Numbered from the stretch's first letter, positions 39,278-51,964 are shown. The stretch: DNA of 64,000 nucleotides from Cryptosporidium bovis (GCA_009768925.2 VHIT02000046.1:40303-104302), one strand, 5' to 3'. The notes: generated from the letters alone by a model not told the origin. A program made the numbers and translations.

Positions 39278-42200
39278 CCTTAAAACCCAGATATTTACAA
39301 TTTGTTTAACTGGGTTTTCTGTTGCTTAAAACCAAATAATTTGAATTTCTCTATATGGCATGTATATATTGAAGTTGGGAAAAAAAACTTGGATTGAGTG
39401 AACTAGAAGTGAGGAGGTAGGTATTTTGGCTCCTTGACTTAAAATTAGCAGTTCTCTTTGCTGCTTTCTCGACTATGTTTGAGGATGTTAACTTTGTGGA
39501 AAAAAGTTATCACTATATAAATATGTTCAATTGTAATAGAACGATACGATATATTCTATTATTTCACTTATATTCAATTTTTTCTAACAGAATCAATGTT
39601 ATGACAAGGCATATTAATATTCAATATTTTTACATGAACATTCTGTTTTATGGCGTCAAACAGACCCTAATTACTCCCTACTATCGCAATATAAGCAACT
39701 GGTACACACATTGTTATATCCGGGAATACAGTTCCCGAAGCAGTTACTAAAGTCAATTGGTTGGATCTTTTTTTCTATCATATCTGTTTCATATATGTGG
39801 TGGTTTTTTAGCACTTTGTGTGGATTATCGCAGAAGATGGTCTAACATTGGGACTGCTTTATTCTTATATTTAGTATTTTTTCAAGTTCCCTGGGTCCCT
39901 AAATCATGATATATTGGTAAAAAACAAGTTCTGTAATGGTAAATGATGAATTGAAGTCCCATTTGTGTTGTTAATTGTTTTGTTTAATTATGTTATTATC
40001 AAAGTTTTCTTTCGTTCAATTATTATTTCATGTTATGTGGTCATTTATTTAAATTGAGATGTGATGACTCATTTTTAGAATTGTTTTGATATTTATGTTG
40101 AAATTATTGCAAATGATGTATTTAAAGTCGTGAGATCGTGGAATCGCCAGATTAGTTATTGATTTACTTTCGGAAGTAGTTTACGTTCTGTAATTTGTTA
40201 ATTATTACTAAGGTCACAAATCGCAAATCACATGGAAATTACTAATTTGTAGTGTCGTTTTAGCTTCTCTCAAATTTTTTTAAATAATGGGATTATTATT
40301 TATCTTTTCCTTTACTAATGATGTTTTTACAAGACTCATGGGATGATATTTATGGGTTATTTAACCACCTTCACTGGTAACTAATAGAAGAAAATAGCTC
40401 AATTGTTTTTCTTTTTTCGAGTCCCTTGAAAATAACAATTACATCTTAATCAAACATGATGGTGTATCTAAGGATCAATGTAATTAGTTTCTGCCTCTAC
40501 TGGAGGTACAGGTGGAATAGGAGTTCATTCGTCGCTTTTGGACATTCAATTGCATGTATTATCATAACCAATTTTCTTCATAGAATATAAACACGATTAA
40601 TGGAGTAGCATTTCTATTCTAACGTGAATATGGTTTAAGTCATTGATTGAATTTTCTTGAAGAAAAGGGATGGAGTGATAATATAGTACAATTCAATCGA
40701 GTTAATTGTGAGCATTTAATAACAACATTAGTTTAGAAATGACAATGGTGAACATTATTTTAGTCACTATAACCTCTGAACAAATTGGTGATTGTTCTCT
40801 TCTTATTTGAAAGAAGAAATTGAAAGGAATGATATATATACTTTTGTAAATCTATTATATATATATGCATGGTAAAACAGTAATTTAATTCAAACATTCA
40901 AGTAAAAAAGATTGTGGCAGTTTTCTATCACACTAATTCAAATAATGTATTACGTTTGTATTTAAAAGTCTAAGATGTTTATTTGTTTAAGTCTGTTGTA
41001 TAAAGAACAACCTCTGTAAAATTGTTGTGGTATATTTATGTATTGTGACGTTTAAGTTTTGTATATCCCGACAAACAAATAACAGAAAAATAGAAAAGCA
41101 TTAGTGCTTGATGTTTACTCCCTTTTATATACAAATCTCAAATAAAAACAAAACCCGTTTTAAATACTAACACATCGTTTTAATTCTTATATTAATTTAA
41201 ACAACCTTCCCATAACCCAGTATAACATTTAATATTTGAAGTTATTATTGGATATGAGAATCGCTTACATTTGAAATATCTTTGGTTGAAAATAGAGTCG
41301 GAACTCCTTTAAAAAGATATTCGTTTCTACGATTAATTGCTCTCCCAAGAAGGAAAGAAATAGGCGAGCATATATCCCCGTACACTAATTCGAGTTTCTT
41401 TGGATTTTGTTGACGGTCTAAAAGAAGCAGGACTTTGGGATTTATCGCTTTCACACTTGAGATTCTGTTAACATCTTAAAACGTTTCCTTTTGGATTTGG
41501 ATTTTCAAATAATTTAAACAATTAATCTGGCCAGTATATATTGTTATATTTACTTATACATGCTCAAAACCATTACTTAGATATATATAATAGATTAGTT
41601 GAATTACATACTAGTGGTATTTCTATGGAAAAAAACCATCAATAGGAACAAGAATTTAGTCGGAATGCGACTTAAAAAGGTTATACACCATTTTAAACGC
41701 ATTTTAAAACTCCTTAAAACCATATCAAATTACTAAGTCATCTTATTCGCTAATACTACAACAACTTTTTGGACACCATTTATGTCAGAAATATTGTTGG
41801 AAATGTTTTTAAATTCAGTGAATTTGCTCTAGGAGGGAGGCTATCAAGTAACCAGACCCCTAATAATCCCAGTAAAGACCCCGTCTTTTCCCCCTTTGGT
41901 ATTTTTTTACAGGATTTAAAAATAATGTGTATTTAATGTTAAGTGGTTTGTTTAATGGTTGTTAAATTTCATTGTTAAATTCTGATATTCACTTTGGATT
42001 CATGATAAAAATAATACTTGAAACTTGAAATGTATATAGCATTGAGACAATTATGGTATTTTTGAATTTCAATCCCAAACAACTCTTACTAATAAATACA
42101 AATCTTAAGGATTAAATTGTAATCAACTATTAAAAAAAGTTTAAAAGAAGTCTTTATTATTTAATTTTTATAATTGAGGTTAGATTATATTCTGGAAATA

Positions 42201-45200
42201 TATTTAATTAATGGAAAATTATTATTACAAAACACATTTTTGACATGGTTATAATTCTAACAAATTTTCATTTGTCGCAGGATTAGTTATTATTACTATA
42301 TTTAGTTTTCAATGAATTTTATTAAATGACTATTTATGAGTAAAACGGACAGGCTCAGTGAGTGGTTATATTGTTGCTTAATATAACTCTACTTCCATTA
42401 TGCTATTCTACTAATTTAACGTTTAAAGAGTTGGACTTTACTCAATTCTTGATGGTGCAACTTTGGGAGAAACTTTTACACTACTTCGACTTCTATTATG
42501 TGCCGGTTCCTGGATGAAAGGCTAAATTTAATTCAGTTTAATTTAACACGCGATGTTGAAAGGTATAATTAGTACTTGGTTTTAAGGAGCCAGTTTAGGC
42601 ACTTCACCTCTTTTGGGATTGGTTGTTATTGGTGCTATATTACATCAATTTCATCCAAATTCTCAGGCAAGAGAGAGGAGAGGCGAAAGTGTAGAATAGA
42701 GACGGGTTGGTAGATGACTTGAGTGAGGCTTTGCGGTGTTTGAGGACAATTTACTGAGTGAGTTTGTAACGTCTAACTTGATTGTAGCATTTAGGTTAGA
42801 TGATCCCAAAATACCTTTTAAAAAAATAAAAAAAAGAAAAACTACAAAAATGAAAAAAAAACAATAATTCAAAAATAAAAAAAAAGTGAAAAATTCGGAA
42901 AATAAAATAAAAATACAAGTGTTAGTGAGTGGTGTAAATTAAATGTTCAAGTCTTATTATTGTTTGAAAAAAAGTAAAGTACTCACTCATTTGACCAACC
43001 TCATTCATACCTTAGTTACTTTCTACTCCCAAAGAATGTAATATTTTCACAGATCAAGAGGAGCTTTAAAATACTCATTTTAAATGAAAAACAAATTACC
43101 TAATTTTTGGTTAGATTTTCAGGAGATCCTCTGCAAAAGATTCAAAAACAAATGATTATTTATTATTTGAATGACATAATTGTTATTCTTATGCACATGA
43201 ATATGTAAAGTTATGGGACACATTGATTTTTATGTTTATGTGCAAGTTACAAAGACATGTCCTGCTAGTTTTAATTAGCATTGGTCTTATATTGATCTAT
43301 CTGTCAATGTAGTGTATAATGTTACAAATTGATCCATTCAAACTTGAATCTCTGGAATTGTTGGACTTTATTTTGTCAAGTTTTGTATACCGAAAGTTTT
43401 TGATAGGTTTAGTTTAAATATATAAAGTATTCTAAGGGGAATTGACAACACATTTCAGAAGACTGTTGTTCTGGCTGGTGAAAAACTTTTAAGGAAGAGA
43501 TCTTGTTTACTTTGGATTCATCTAGAGATTTTGAATTTCTAAAGAAATAATTAGAGTGAGTTTTTTTCACTAAACAAAAAGAGAGTAAATAATTGTTAAT
43601 TTTCCTTTACACACGGTACCCGTAATTATTATGTTCACTAGTATGATAATAATTATTTATGGTCTAGTTAAAGTAATATATTATAGTCAAAGTATCTCTG
43701 GTCCTATCTGATAGAAACTTTAGTTGCGGGACAGGAATTAGGGTTGTAATGGGATGGTTTAGCCCTCTGTGCTGGAATTTGAAAGAGATATCGTTATATT
43801 ATTGCTTCTTTGTAGAAAAATAAAGCAGAAAGAGCGAAATAGTATATGGACCGAATTATTGTATATTTTTACTGCACATACTGATACATCTATTTCATTA
43901 TTAGGAAGCGAGAAAAAGAAACAATTGAATTCGCTAGAATGTCTATACTTGTTATGTAACATCTTTTATGACACCAAGAAGGGGGCATCCCAGTGCATTA
44001 GGTCGATTATTTCGGCAAAGAGGGAGGATCTCAGTGTCGGCACTAAACAAAAACAAGTCTTGGCCATTTAAATGGACTAGATAGAGTTAATATGGGAGGC
44101 AAGTATAAACAAGTACGAAAGCACACGAGACTAAGAAATAGAATTTTGAATAGAAGGAAACTTGGTGGATTATTTGAGATTGCAGCATAAGTCAGTATTG
44201 CACGTTTTCACTGAACTTTCGATACGAATGTAATGTATCTGGAATATTAAGTTATCTACCAGATACGTGATAATTGAGAATAATAACTTGGTGATTCGAA
44301 ATGAGAGCAAAGAGTTACAGTTAATGGCAAAACAACTTGAATTTTTTGAGAGCCCCACAATAATACACGAAGTGATTTAAAAGAGGAAAATTTGCAAGGA
44401 AAATGGTGCAAAGTGCGTGTTCTCTATTATCTATTTATTGAGGTCAAATTCAAATTCGGACTCGAGGAAAAAACAGAGGGAAGTGGAGACACCCTTTGTT
44501 GTTGCTTACTACACACTGTTTTGCAGACTGGAATACAAGTAAGATTTCATCTTTAAAGTAAACAATTGATTCAAACGTGACAGATGTTTTTGGACTAGAG
44601 GAGATTGTGTAGTTATATTACCATGATTTCAAATCCGGGGGACTGTGGGTAAAGGTTGGAATACGCACATAGATGCAAGTGTAAATGCAGATACATAACA
44701 TGCATATGAAAAAAGGAGAGATAGAAGCCACGATTAACGATTATTGAAATTAGGGGCGGATAATGGAAGGTGGACGGGACGGTACACAATCGTGACCAAG
44801 TAAAATGTGGCAGAAATTTAACTATAATAAGGAGATATCTACCTAGAATTACATTATATAAAGAAAGACGTGGCCTAGGCAGTTATATTATATGTGAACC
44901 ATGGAAAACATCACGGTTTATGGCCAACTAATAGATATTTACCCAAGTAGCTTGTGTAAATATGGACTCGCAATACAAATAATAGCAGAATAGTAGGTAA
45001 TACGACCATATTTGAATTTATGAATATTTTGAGAAAGAGGAAAGACTCGGGGACTGCAACTATAGAAGACGATTTTGATCGCTAACAAATGGTAAGACCA
45101 ACCTCGTTGTTTTACTACAAATAAGATAGTATATATTACGGAAAAGGGGTGGGGTATTGGTGTTAGTCCATCTGTTTAAAAGGACGGGAAGGCATTCTCT

Positions 45201-45676
45201 GTCTTGAAACCAATAGCGAGAACAGAAAGTTGCCACATTTCTGAATGTATACTACTAACAAACTGTATGCCCATTGTTTCCACTTTACGCCCCTGTAAAA
45301 CACAAAACAAAGCCAGAGACTTTATTGCGTGAGGCAAATAGTAAGGAGTAAATTTGGACAACAAATGATTTGGAAAACAAAGTGGGAGATGTGGATGGTG
45401 TCGACAATGGCATGTCTTTTTAATTTCTGGAGAATTTGTTGTTTACTTGGTCTTTATTACTCATTTAAAGCCGAATAATTTTGAAGAAACAATGTATAGA
45501 CGTAGACTAGGAGGGTTCTTAAGTGTAATTTCAAATTATTTGATCTTTAATTTGACTAGGGTGTCGACCACAATATATTATTATTTCATTGGGATTACAA
45601 ATAATATTATTTATAAAGCAGAAGTGTTTTTCTAATGATATTTAACTAATATAGATATTATTCTAGACACTATAAA
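39278..45676. other. 6.4-kb stretch with no credible protein gene
   Basis: The longest frames here are at most 100 codons. The longest (43,769-44,071) begins at a GTG, not an ATG, and none has a recognisable motif, signal peptide or splice pattern. From about 39,300 to 43,700 the + strand is T-rich; from about 43,700 to 45,450 it becomes markedly A/G-rich with many GA runs. I saw no tandem repeats, no tRNA and no snRNA signature. Candidates are a long non-coding RNA, a decayed gene, or multi-exon genes too fragmented to read by eye. The first ATG frame after eIF4E (39,475-39,750, 91 codons) is rich in aromatic residues and I do not support it. Confidence 0.5.
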
Positions 45677-47035
45677 TTACTCTTTACTACTTTTTGACTT
45701 TTCTCTTTCAATCCATTTTTTCCCCAAAAGAGGTTCTCCTGGTATGTTACTTTGAATTGCTTGTTTTATTTTGTTTTCCTCGCTTCTCGCAAATTTTTCT
45801 TCCAGAGCGAGTCCTATAAGTACCTCGATGTCGTTGAAGTCCATATTTTTGAGTATCTCTTGGAGAAACTTCTTTTTTAACTGTGGTTTCATTTTGGATA
45901 TCTCCACTGCAAATAATGAAGCACCCTTTTTGTTAAATATCCTTCTTACTAGCCTTCTTGTGATCCTTGTTTTTCCTTTTTCTCTTGTTTTTTTTGTTTG
46001 GTTTGCAGATGTCAATTTATAGGCGTTATTACCAGCACTTTTTGCCCGATTAATTTGTGTTGAGTCGTTAATGTTGCTACCCTCGATTTTAGCAAGAGTT
46101 TTTGTTGCTTGCAGGTCATCGGTCAAAGCACTGCCCTCGTAGTTTTCAATCTGACTTTCTATATCAGAATGAAATTCTGAAAAATCCACACTTTTGTAAT
46201 TTTCTTGATTCTCCTGTTTCAAATTTGACAAGGTACCAACACCTTCTCTAGATGACGAACTTTCAAGTTCCTTTGGTGAATCTGAAAGAATGTAACTATC
46301 CATTTCTTTAGTTTCAAGTAGTGTTGAAGTCTCGTTTTTGTTAGGTTCTTCATCAAAGTGTTCACTACTTAAGTTTTCTGGTCTGTCTTCTTTTTCTAAA
46401 TCCAACCTGATAGTATCACTTTTTTGTTTAATTAAGTCGTCTTGACCAACCGATGACAATACTGTTTCATTTAGTCCACCAGCAACATCACTATTAACAT
46501 CAGTCTCATCTTTTATTAAATTATCAGACAAATGACTTTCCTGTACAGCTGGGGTAGGTACTCCAGTGGTGCTTATACTACCGGCAGCTTGGTCACGAGT
46601 TTCATCACTTTTCCTTTTCATTAGCATTTCTATGCTCTCTAATTTGGGTGGCTCCTCTCCCATTATATCTATTGTTGACTTGAGAGAAAACTCACTTTCG
46701 TCACTTGAACTGGTTTGATTCTTCACATCAACCACTTCTGTTTTTTCTTGTTCAAAATCAGTTAATTCTTCTCTATTTTCAACTCCTGATTCAAAATCAC
46801 TGCTTTTAAACATTCCCAAAACCTCTGACGTCATCCCTTCTTCATCGGCGCTGCTCTTTTGCGTATCAAACATGTTGTCATGTTGTTGTTCAACATTGTC
46901 ATCATCCTTCCCCACATTCTCGTAATTTTGAGATGCTGAAGCAGTAATACTCACGATATCGTCAACTTTTGTGGAGTATATGAATACAATATTGGCTAAA
47001 AAGAACAATAATATTAAAAAATTTTGAGTTTTCAT
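45677..47035 (-). CDS. Secreted acidic protein of unknown function
   Basis: 452 residues from the ATG at 47035; a GTG four codons upstream is discounted. A clear signal peptide (KTQNFLILLFFLANIVFIYS) opens the protein. Residues about 25-330 are acidic, Ser/Thr/Asp/Glu-rich and probably disordered. A basic patch follows (TREKGKTRITRRLVRRIF, about 348-365), then a compact helical C-terminus (about 370-435: FAVEISKMKPQLKKKFLQ and NMDFNDIEVLIGLALEEKF). I do not recognise it. The layout (signal peptide, disordered body, helical end) matches the secreted protein at 32,448-33,866, but I see no sequence similarity. It may be an exported or granule protein. Confidence 0.8.
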   Translation of the reverse strand: MKTQNFLILLFFLANIVFIYSTKVDDIVSITASASQNYENVGKDDDNVEQQHDNMFDTQKSSADEEGMTSEVLGMFKSSDFESGVENREELTDFEQEKTEVVDVKNQTSSSDESEFSLKSTIDIMGEEPPKLESIEMLMKRKSDETRDQAAGSISTTGVPTPAVQESHLSDNLIKDETDVNSDVAGGLNETVLSSVGQDDLIKQKSDTIRLDLEKEDRPENLSSEHFDEEPNKNETSTLLETKEMDSYILSDSPKELESSSSREGVGTLSNLKQENQENYKSVDFSEFHSDIESQIENYEGSALTDDLQATKTLAKIEGSNINDSTQINRAKSAGNNAYKLTSANQTKKTREKGKTRITRRLVRRIFNKKGASLFAVEISKMKPQLKKKFLQEILKNMDFNDIEVLIGLALEEKFARSEENKIKQAIQSNIPGEPLLGKKWIEREKSKSSKE

Positions 47036-48582
47036 CCTTAAACACACTCTATTCCCAGATTTTTCTAATATCCTGTATCACTTTTTCCAAAGAAGAGTTA
47101 TATTTAGACCGAAAGGGAGAAATCTTATTGTTAGTTTTATTACTTTCCCAGTATTATTTTAAAAAGAAACATAATATTTTAAAAATAGTTTAGGAGTAAA
47201 AGTTGTAAATGCCTTATATCTTAACTTTTTTGCCCCAATTCAAGATGTAGCGCTGCTGGTTACTACCTGTGTTTACAAATACGTGTAAGAACTATCAATT
47301 TTTGTATTGGAATCGGGAAAAAAGGAAATATGAATTATAACCCTGGTTTGAATTAATACTTAAAGCAAGACTTTAAGTCGTGACAATTTTTAGATCAAAA
47401 GAGGTGCAAACCGCCAGTGATCTATTTGGTTTTATTACCATTTAGAGCTTTGATAAGGGAAAAATAAAATTCAAACTTTTGAAACCTGTCTGATACGACT
47501 ATGGTGTTAAGGAATTATGTAAAATATTACTGAATCCAGAAACAATGAGGACACATATTCAGAAAAAAATAAACAAAGATGCACAACTGTACGTATGGTG
47601 GATAAAACGATTTAACCGATTAGACCTACTCAAAAGGCAAAATGATTCTTAGATAAAGACATGCTTCATTTCTATAACCTTGGTATATTGCTCCCAGTAA
47701 TATATAAAATCCGATTTTGCTTAATAAAGTCATGTTAACTTGTATCCACTTCTTTTCTCAAATGCATTATTATAGATAAATATTAATGACAATCAACAGA
47801 TGTCCTACAAGCAAGTTCGGAGAACTTCCGTTTTCTTTATCACCTATCGCGGAGTATAATGCCTATTGTCTAAAACTCACTTGGCAAATTAAACAACTCC
47901 AAACACTGTATAGAATAAAGACGATTCTGCCAATTATAACTGCACTTTCGGAGTAGATTGCCGTTCAGCATTTTAATTTCCCAGCTCTATGTCCAGAAGT
48001 TTTCCATTTTAGTGACCCCACACAAATGCGATACTAGACTTAAAACGGATCGAGACCTAATATAAGCATGTGAATTGTGTACCGTTAAATGTTAAAAAGT
48101 AAATTTTTTTGTTTTTCCTGAAGTTACTTCAAAGTCTTATATCTTACAAGTAACTCCGTTTTATTTGTATGAACTCAGTTCACAACCATGTCACTGTTTA
48201 AGTCGCACTAAAAACATAGTATATAATGAGGTGTTATATATTTTCTACTAATAATTAATCGACACTGCAATGTACATGTAAAAATTTACTTACAGAACTG
48301 GACTATTCGCTGTGTTATTGCGTTAGAATTCTTTCTTGAAGAAAGAAAATAAACGTTTGGCTAAATTTCATTGGTTATAGATATCGGCATGTCTACCAAA
48401 GTAATCTATGGAGACTTGATGTTTAACTAAAGTTCAATCGTTTGAACATAATTGTATGATGGTTTAAAAAAAGATTAAATTGACCTTTTATTTCTCAATT
48501 CGAATTTCACTTTCGTTGTGACTTTGAATTAGCATTAGTGTCGAGTTTAAGTAAAATTTCAGCAAACATTTATTGCTCGCAG
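47036..48582. other. 1.5-kb spacer
   Basis: No open frame, tRNA or repeat was supported. A perfect 9-bp inverted repeat with a one-base centre, TTCTTTCTT (48329-48337) and AAGAAAGAA (48339-48347), is present. The sequence is A/T-rich with no obvious strand bias. Confidence 0.4.
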
Positions 48583-49083
48583 TTAACCTAAATTTTGAAT
48601 ATTATCAACTTGATTATATAGATATCTTTTCTCGCGTCTACATCTGTAACAATATATTAAGATATTTGTAGCCAAATTGGTGGAGTCAGGAGTACGATCT
48701 AGCCTTAAGATTGGCTCAATTTTTTTGCTACATAAATTTTCAGATTTTTGGTCCTCTTTGTCTTTCGTTACTCCATTTTCTCCGGCTAGTTTTCTCTTCT
48801 TGGTAGTACAAGAACATTTCCCCTTATTTCTATTTAAAGCAGATTCAAGAAAAATATCACAGGTTTTTCCTATGAGGAGGTGATTACTGCAGGTCTTGCA
48901 CCATAACCTTTTAGATTCTGGCTCAATTTTGGCAAGTTTTCTCTTAGAAATTCTATTTGCAGACTCAAAATAACTGCTAGAAAGATTTGGACATAAAAAT
49001 GAGTACAACTGGGACGCCTGAAGTAAAAAATTTAGTCTATGAAATACCGAATTTTGGCCTGCTCCACATACACGACTATCCAT
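48583..49083 (-). CDS. RPP21: RNase P/MRP subunit Rpp21 (Rpr2 family)
   Basis: 166 residues, single exon, ATG at 49083. The family signature is clear: HRLNFLLQASQLY, then RISKRKLAKIEPESKRLWCKTCSNHLLIGKTC, split here as RISKRKLAKIEPE and SKRLWCKTCSNHLLIGKTC. Later come CSC and YCYRCRREKRYL. The Cys pairs (WCKTC and YCYRC) are the expected zinc ligands. A lysine-rich loop between them (about 100-135) is longer than in human RPP21. Rpp21 helps bind substrate in RNase P, which removes tRNA 5' leaders, and the related Rpr2/Snm1 proteins serve RNase MRP. I cannot separate those two roles from sequence. Confidence 0.9.
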   Translation of the reverse strand: MDSRVCGAGQNSVFHRLNFLLQASQLYSFLCPNLSSSYFESANRISKRKLAKIEPESKRLWCKTCSNHLLIGKTCDIFLESALNRNKGKCSCTTKKRKLAGENGVTKDKEDQKSENLCSKKIEPILRLDRTPDSTNLATNILIYCYRCRREKRYLYNQVDNIQNLG

Positions 49084-50353
49084 TAGTATTTATACTCTTT
49101 ATATTTTATAGGACAGCAATAAAATCAAATTCAAAAACTCAACAAATATACTTTTTTATTTCTGTATTATAAAAAAAGTGTCTGTCTTCAAATTCGAACT
49201 GTTTTGAACTTTATCTCAATCCTTCTTACTTGCGTCCTCTTTTTAATTACAATTTTAAAAACCCGTAGTTCATATATAAATAAATTATATTCACTTTTAT
49301 TATTGTATTTTTATTAAAGTTTATATTTTTGTGGAGCAACGCCAATAGGGAGAAATGCAAAAATTAGAATTTTTTTCTGCTGTCTTGCCTTGGCTATTTA
49401 AAAGATTAACAGGAAAAATGCCAAATTCTTTTTATAGGTTTCTGCACCTTTGATTTATATTTAAAACCATATTAATGGTAGTTTTCTTTGAATAAGTAAA
49501 AAATAATACAGCAAATACTCATTTGGATTTTTAAAAGTATATCTGAAATTTCGACGTGTTAATTGTTCTATTTAAAATTTAGGTTTTTAACCCTTTTATA
49601 ACTTAAATATTGGCCAGTAATAATAATAAGTAACATTAAATTTGGCCTTTAAATCTCATACCAATGAATAATATAATTGTTTGAATTTCTAGCAACATCA
49701 CATGAATCACATAACACAGCTATTTCATAACTAATTTAACTATCTAGAAATAGTGATCACATTATAATGTGAAAACAGCTATTATTCTAACACTAATATT
49801 ACTTTCCTACTCAAAGAAATTTAGTTCTATACAATTAAATATTCAGTTCAATACAGAAAGAGTTTTATTTTAAATAAAAGTATTACATGTATTATGTTGA
49901 TGTACTGTGCATGCACTTAATATTCTGCTTTATACCGGAATTAATCATTTTTTAAATTTAAACCAATAAGCAATACGACCAAATTCACCTTGAAAAAAAA
50001 GCAATAACGTAAGGCAATGCTGTAAAGGGGCCAACATTCATTTAGTTGGCTGAATTTTGATGATTAAACCCATATGTTGCTGCAACTTACAAAGAAAACG
50101 ATTGATTTAGAGTGAAAAACTGCAAAAAAGAACTATGGAAGCATTTCGATTGAGCAATTTTTCCGTGTATTTACTATGTGTATACACACTTTATAACGAA
50201 ATAATAGTTTTTCCTTACTTAATATATGGACTTATACCTTATCTAAATATATTTAAAACATCTCGTTATTGTTTAAGAATAACATCAATTTACATTTTTT
50301 GCCTATATATATCTAATTTATATTCTCGCAAGTTAAAAATATATGTCAAGATC
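49084..50353. other. 1.3-kb spacer with a TGCATGCA site
   Basis: A/T-rich sequence without a supported gene. A perfect TGCATGCA (49908-49915) is present. A 94-codon hydrophobic frame starts at 50135 on the + strand and overlaps the 3' end of the minus-strand gene at 50,354; see its own entry. Confidence 0.4.
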
Positions 50354-50419
50354 TCAATTATGTTTTTCTCTCTTTTTGTTTTTTTTCTGCCTGCTTTTGT
50401 GATTCCTAATTGTAAGTAG
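50135..50419 (+). CDS. Possible small membrane protein (weak)
   Basis: 94 codons with an ATG start in a reasonable context. Three to four hydrophobic segments are visible (FSVYLLCVYTLYN, PYLIYGLIPYLNIF, SIYIFCLYISNLY, FFSLFVFFLPAFVI). The last part overlaps 66 bases of the 3' end of the opposite-strand gene. A/T-rich DNA readily encodes such Phe/Ile/Tyr-rich strings by chance, and no family is recognised, so this is only a candidate. Confidence 0.2.
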   Translation: MEAFRLSNFSVYLLCVYTLYNEIIVFPYLIYGLIPYLNIFKTSRYCLRITSIYIFCLYISNLYSRKLKIYVKISIMFFSLFVFFLPAFVIPNCK

Positions 50420-51382
50420 TATATTGTCAGGATAAATCGAAGAAGGCACAGAAATCAACGTATTCTCATCTTCACCACTGTAAACAGGTCCACACCTCAA
50501 AGAGTTCTTTTTACTGACCAATCTTGTATACGAATTTTCAACAGCTTTACATGGTTCAACTGTTTTTCTTCCTTGATTTAAATTGCACGAATCTGATATT
50601 CCATGTCTTTTTAAATTCGAAAAGGAGCCAATATATCTATTACTATCACAAAATAGTGGCACTGAAATACAAGAAATGTCATATTTGCCCTTTTCATTCT
50701 CTTTAAACTTTCTATTTGGCAATATTTTTGCATCAGTTGTTTTATTTATCGGAATAATTTTAACTTCTTTCATATCTTTAGCGCGAATCGCACCGTTATT
50801 TGTTAACATGTCAGGGTTATGAGGAGGTGAAGTTGCTTCATTTGTGTTTTGTTTGAAGGAATGATCATTGTTATTCATTCTATTTGTTTGCCTTTTTCTC
50901 CTTCTCGGCTCATATGAGACCAGAATATCATCAGGATAAAGTGATTGTGAAACCGAAAAATCACTGGAACATCCTTTACCAAGTATACCTCTTGCCAAGG
51001 GATCTTCATCCTCATCATAATCCTCATAGTACTCGGAATTATTCAATTTTTTCCTTTGTTTTAATTCACTAATTTTTTTATTCTTAAAATTTTGATTCAA
51101 ATTTACATTTGATGCCGTGCATTTCATAAATGAAGTAAACATTTTTGTAACTATATCTGCCTCATTTTCCTCCTTTTTATTTACTTGAGAATCTATCGCC
51201 ACATTTTCTGATTTGTTATTAATTCTCTCCATCTCTTTAGCCATAGATTCTGACTTACAGCCATCACATCCGCTTCCATCTAATTCAGCATCTTCTAATG
51301 GTTCATTAGTGTTCAAATGTCCCAATTCCAAACTCATTCCAACATCTGTTCCCGGAAATTTCAATTCAATTTTTATTGCCAT
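50354..51382 (-). CDS. Unrecognised protein with duplicated YPD(D/N)IL motif
   Basis: 342 residues, single exon, ATG at 51382. No signal peptide or membrane segment. The N-terminus is a mixed strand-like stretch (AIKIELKFPGTDVGMSLELG). A CDGCKSES pair of Cys follows, then disordered Asn/Lys/Glu-rich sequence with an acidic run (EYYEDYDEDEDPLARG, about 117-132). The motif SLYPDDILVSYEPRRRKRQ (about 147-165) recurs at the very C-terminus as SIYPDNILLTIRNHKSRQKK. In both copies a hydrophobic YPD-IL core runs into a basic cluster that could be a nuclear localisation signal. I do not recognise the family; a nuclear or chromatin-associated protein is possible. Confidence 0.7.
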   Translation of the reverse strand: MAIKIELKFPGTDVGMSLELGHLNTNEPLEDAELDGSGCDGCKSESMAKEMERINNKSENVAIDSQVNKKEENEADIVTKMFTSFMKCTASNVNLNQNFKNKKISELKQRKKLNNSEYYEDYDEDEDPLARGILGKGCSSDFSVSQSLYPDDILVSYEPRRRKRQTNRMNNNDHSFKQNTNEATSPPHNPDMLTNNGAIRAKDMKEVKIIPINKTTDAKILPNRKFKENEKGKYDISCISVPLFCDSNRYIGSFSNLKRHGISDSCNLNQGRKTVEPCKAVENSYTRLVSKKNSLRCGPVYSGEDENTLISVPSSIYPDNILLTIRNHKSRQKKNKKREKHN

Positions 51383-51964
51383 TGTAATCGTGCTTCAAAT
51401 TAAACTTAAAAACCTAATTACTCCTATATATTGATCTAACTTAAAAACGACGCTGAAATGATTCACTCAAGTTCAAAACTAATATTTTTAATTCTGATTG
51501 ACGTGCTTTTTTATAATCACAATAATCCTTTTCTCGGTATCACATCACCCCAAAAAAGGTTCACTACTATGAATATTTGCTTACTAAATTCCAGAAAAAA
51601 CTAGTATAAATTGTGAATGTGTGACTTCTCCTGATTCACTTCTTGATTCTATTTAGTCTTATTGTTAACATTTATGAATTTTAGTTGCAATGCTAATGTT
51701 AAATCGGTTCACTGCCTTTTAAGTTGAATTTAAGCAAAAACAATAGTCGTCTATGTAACTCTGTATTTGAAAAAAATTCTACTTGGATAATGGAGGAAAA
51801 AATCAAATTCTCTTAACTACATATGATCTAAACAAACAACCTTTTGCTATATATCTTTCATGACTAAATGCATGTGATACCGTAAAAAAATCAGCGCCTT
51901 TCATAATGTGCGGTAAAAAGGCCCGCTTTGAAATAGGTGAATAATTTATATTTACAAAAAAACA
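51383..51964. other. Spacer of about 580 bases
   Basis: A/T-rich sequence with no supported gene. A TGCGGTAAAAAGGCCCGC tract at about 51,909-51,926 is the only G/C-richer patch and only loosely resembles an E2F site. Confidence 0.3.

Noticed and set aside
39475-39750. 91-codon ATG frame after eIF4E
   Set aside because: Aromatic-rich composition expected from random AT-rich DNA; no motif.
43769-44071. 100-codon frame in the desert
   Set aside because: Begins with GTG, has no homology that I recognise, and is isolated.
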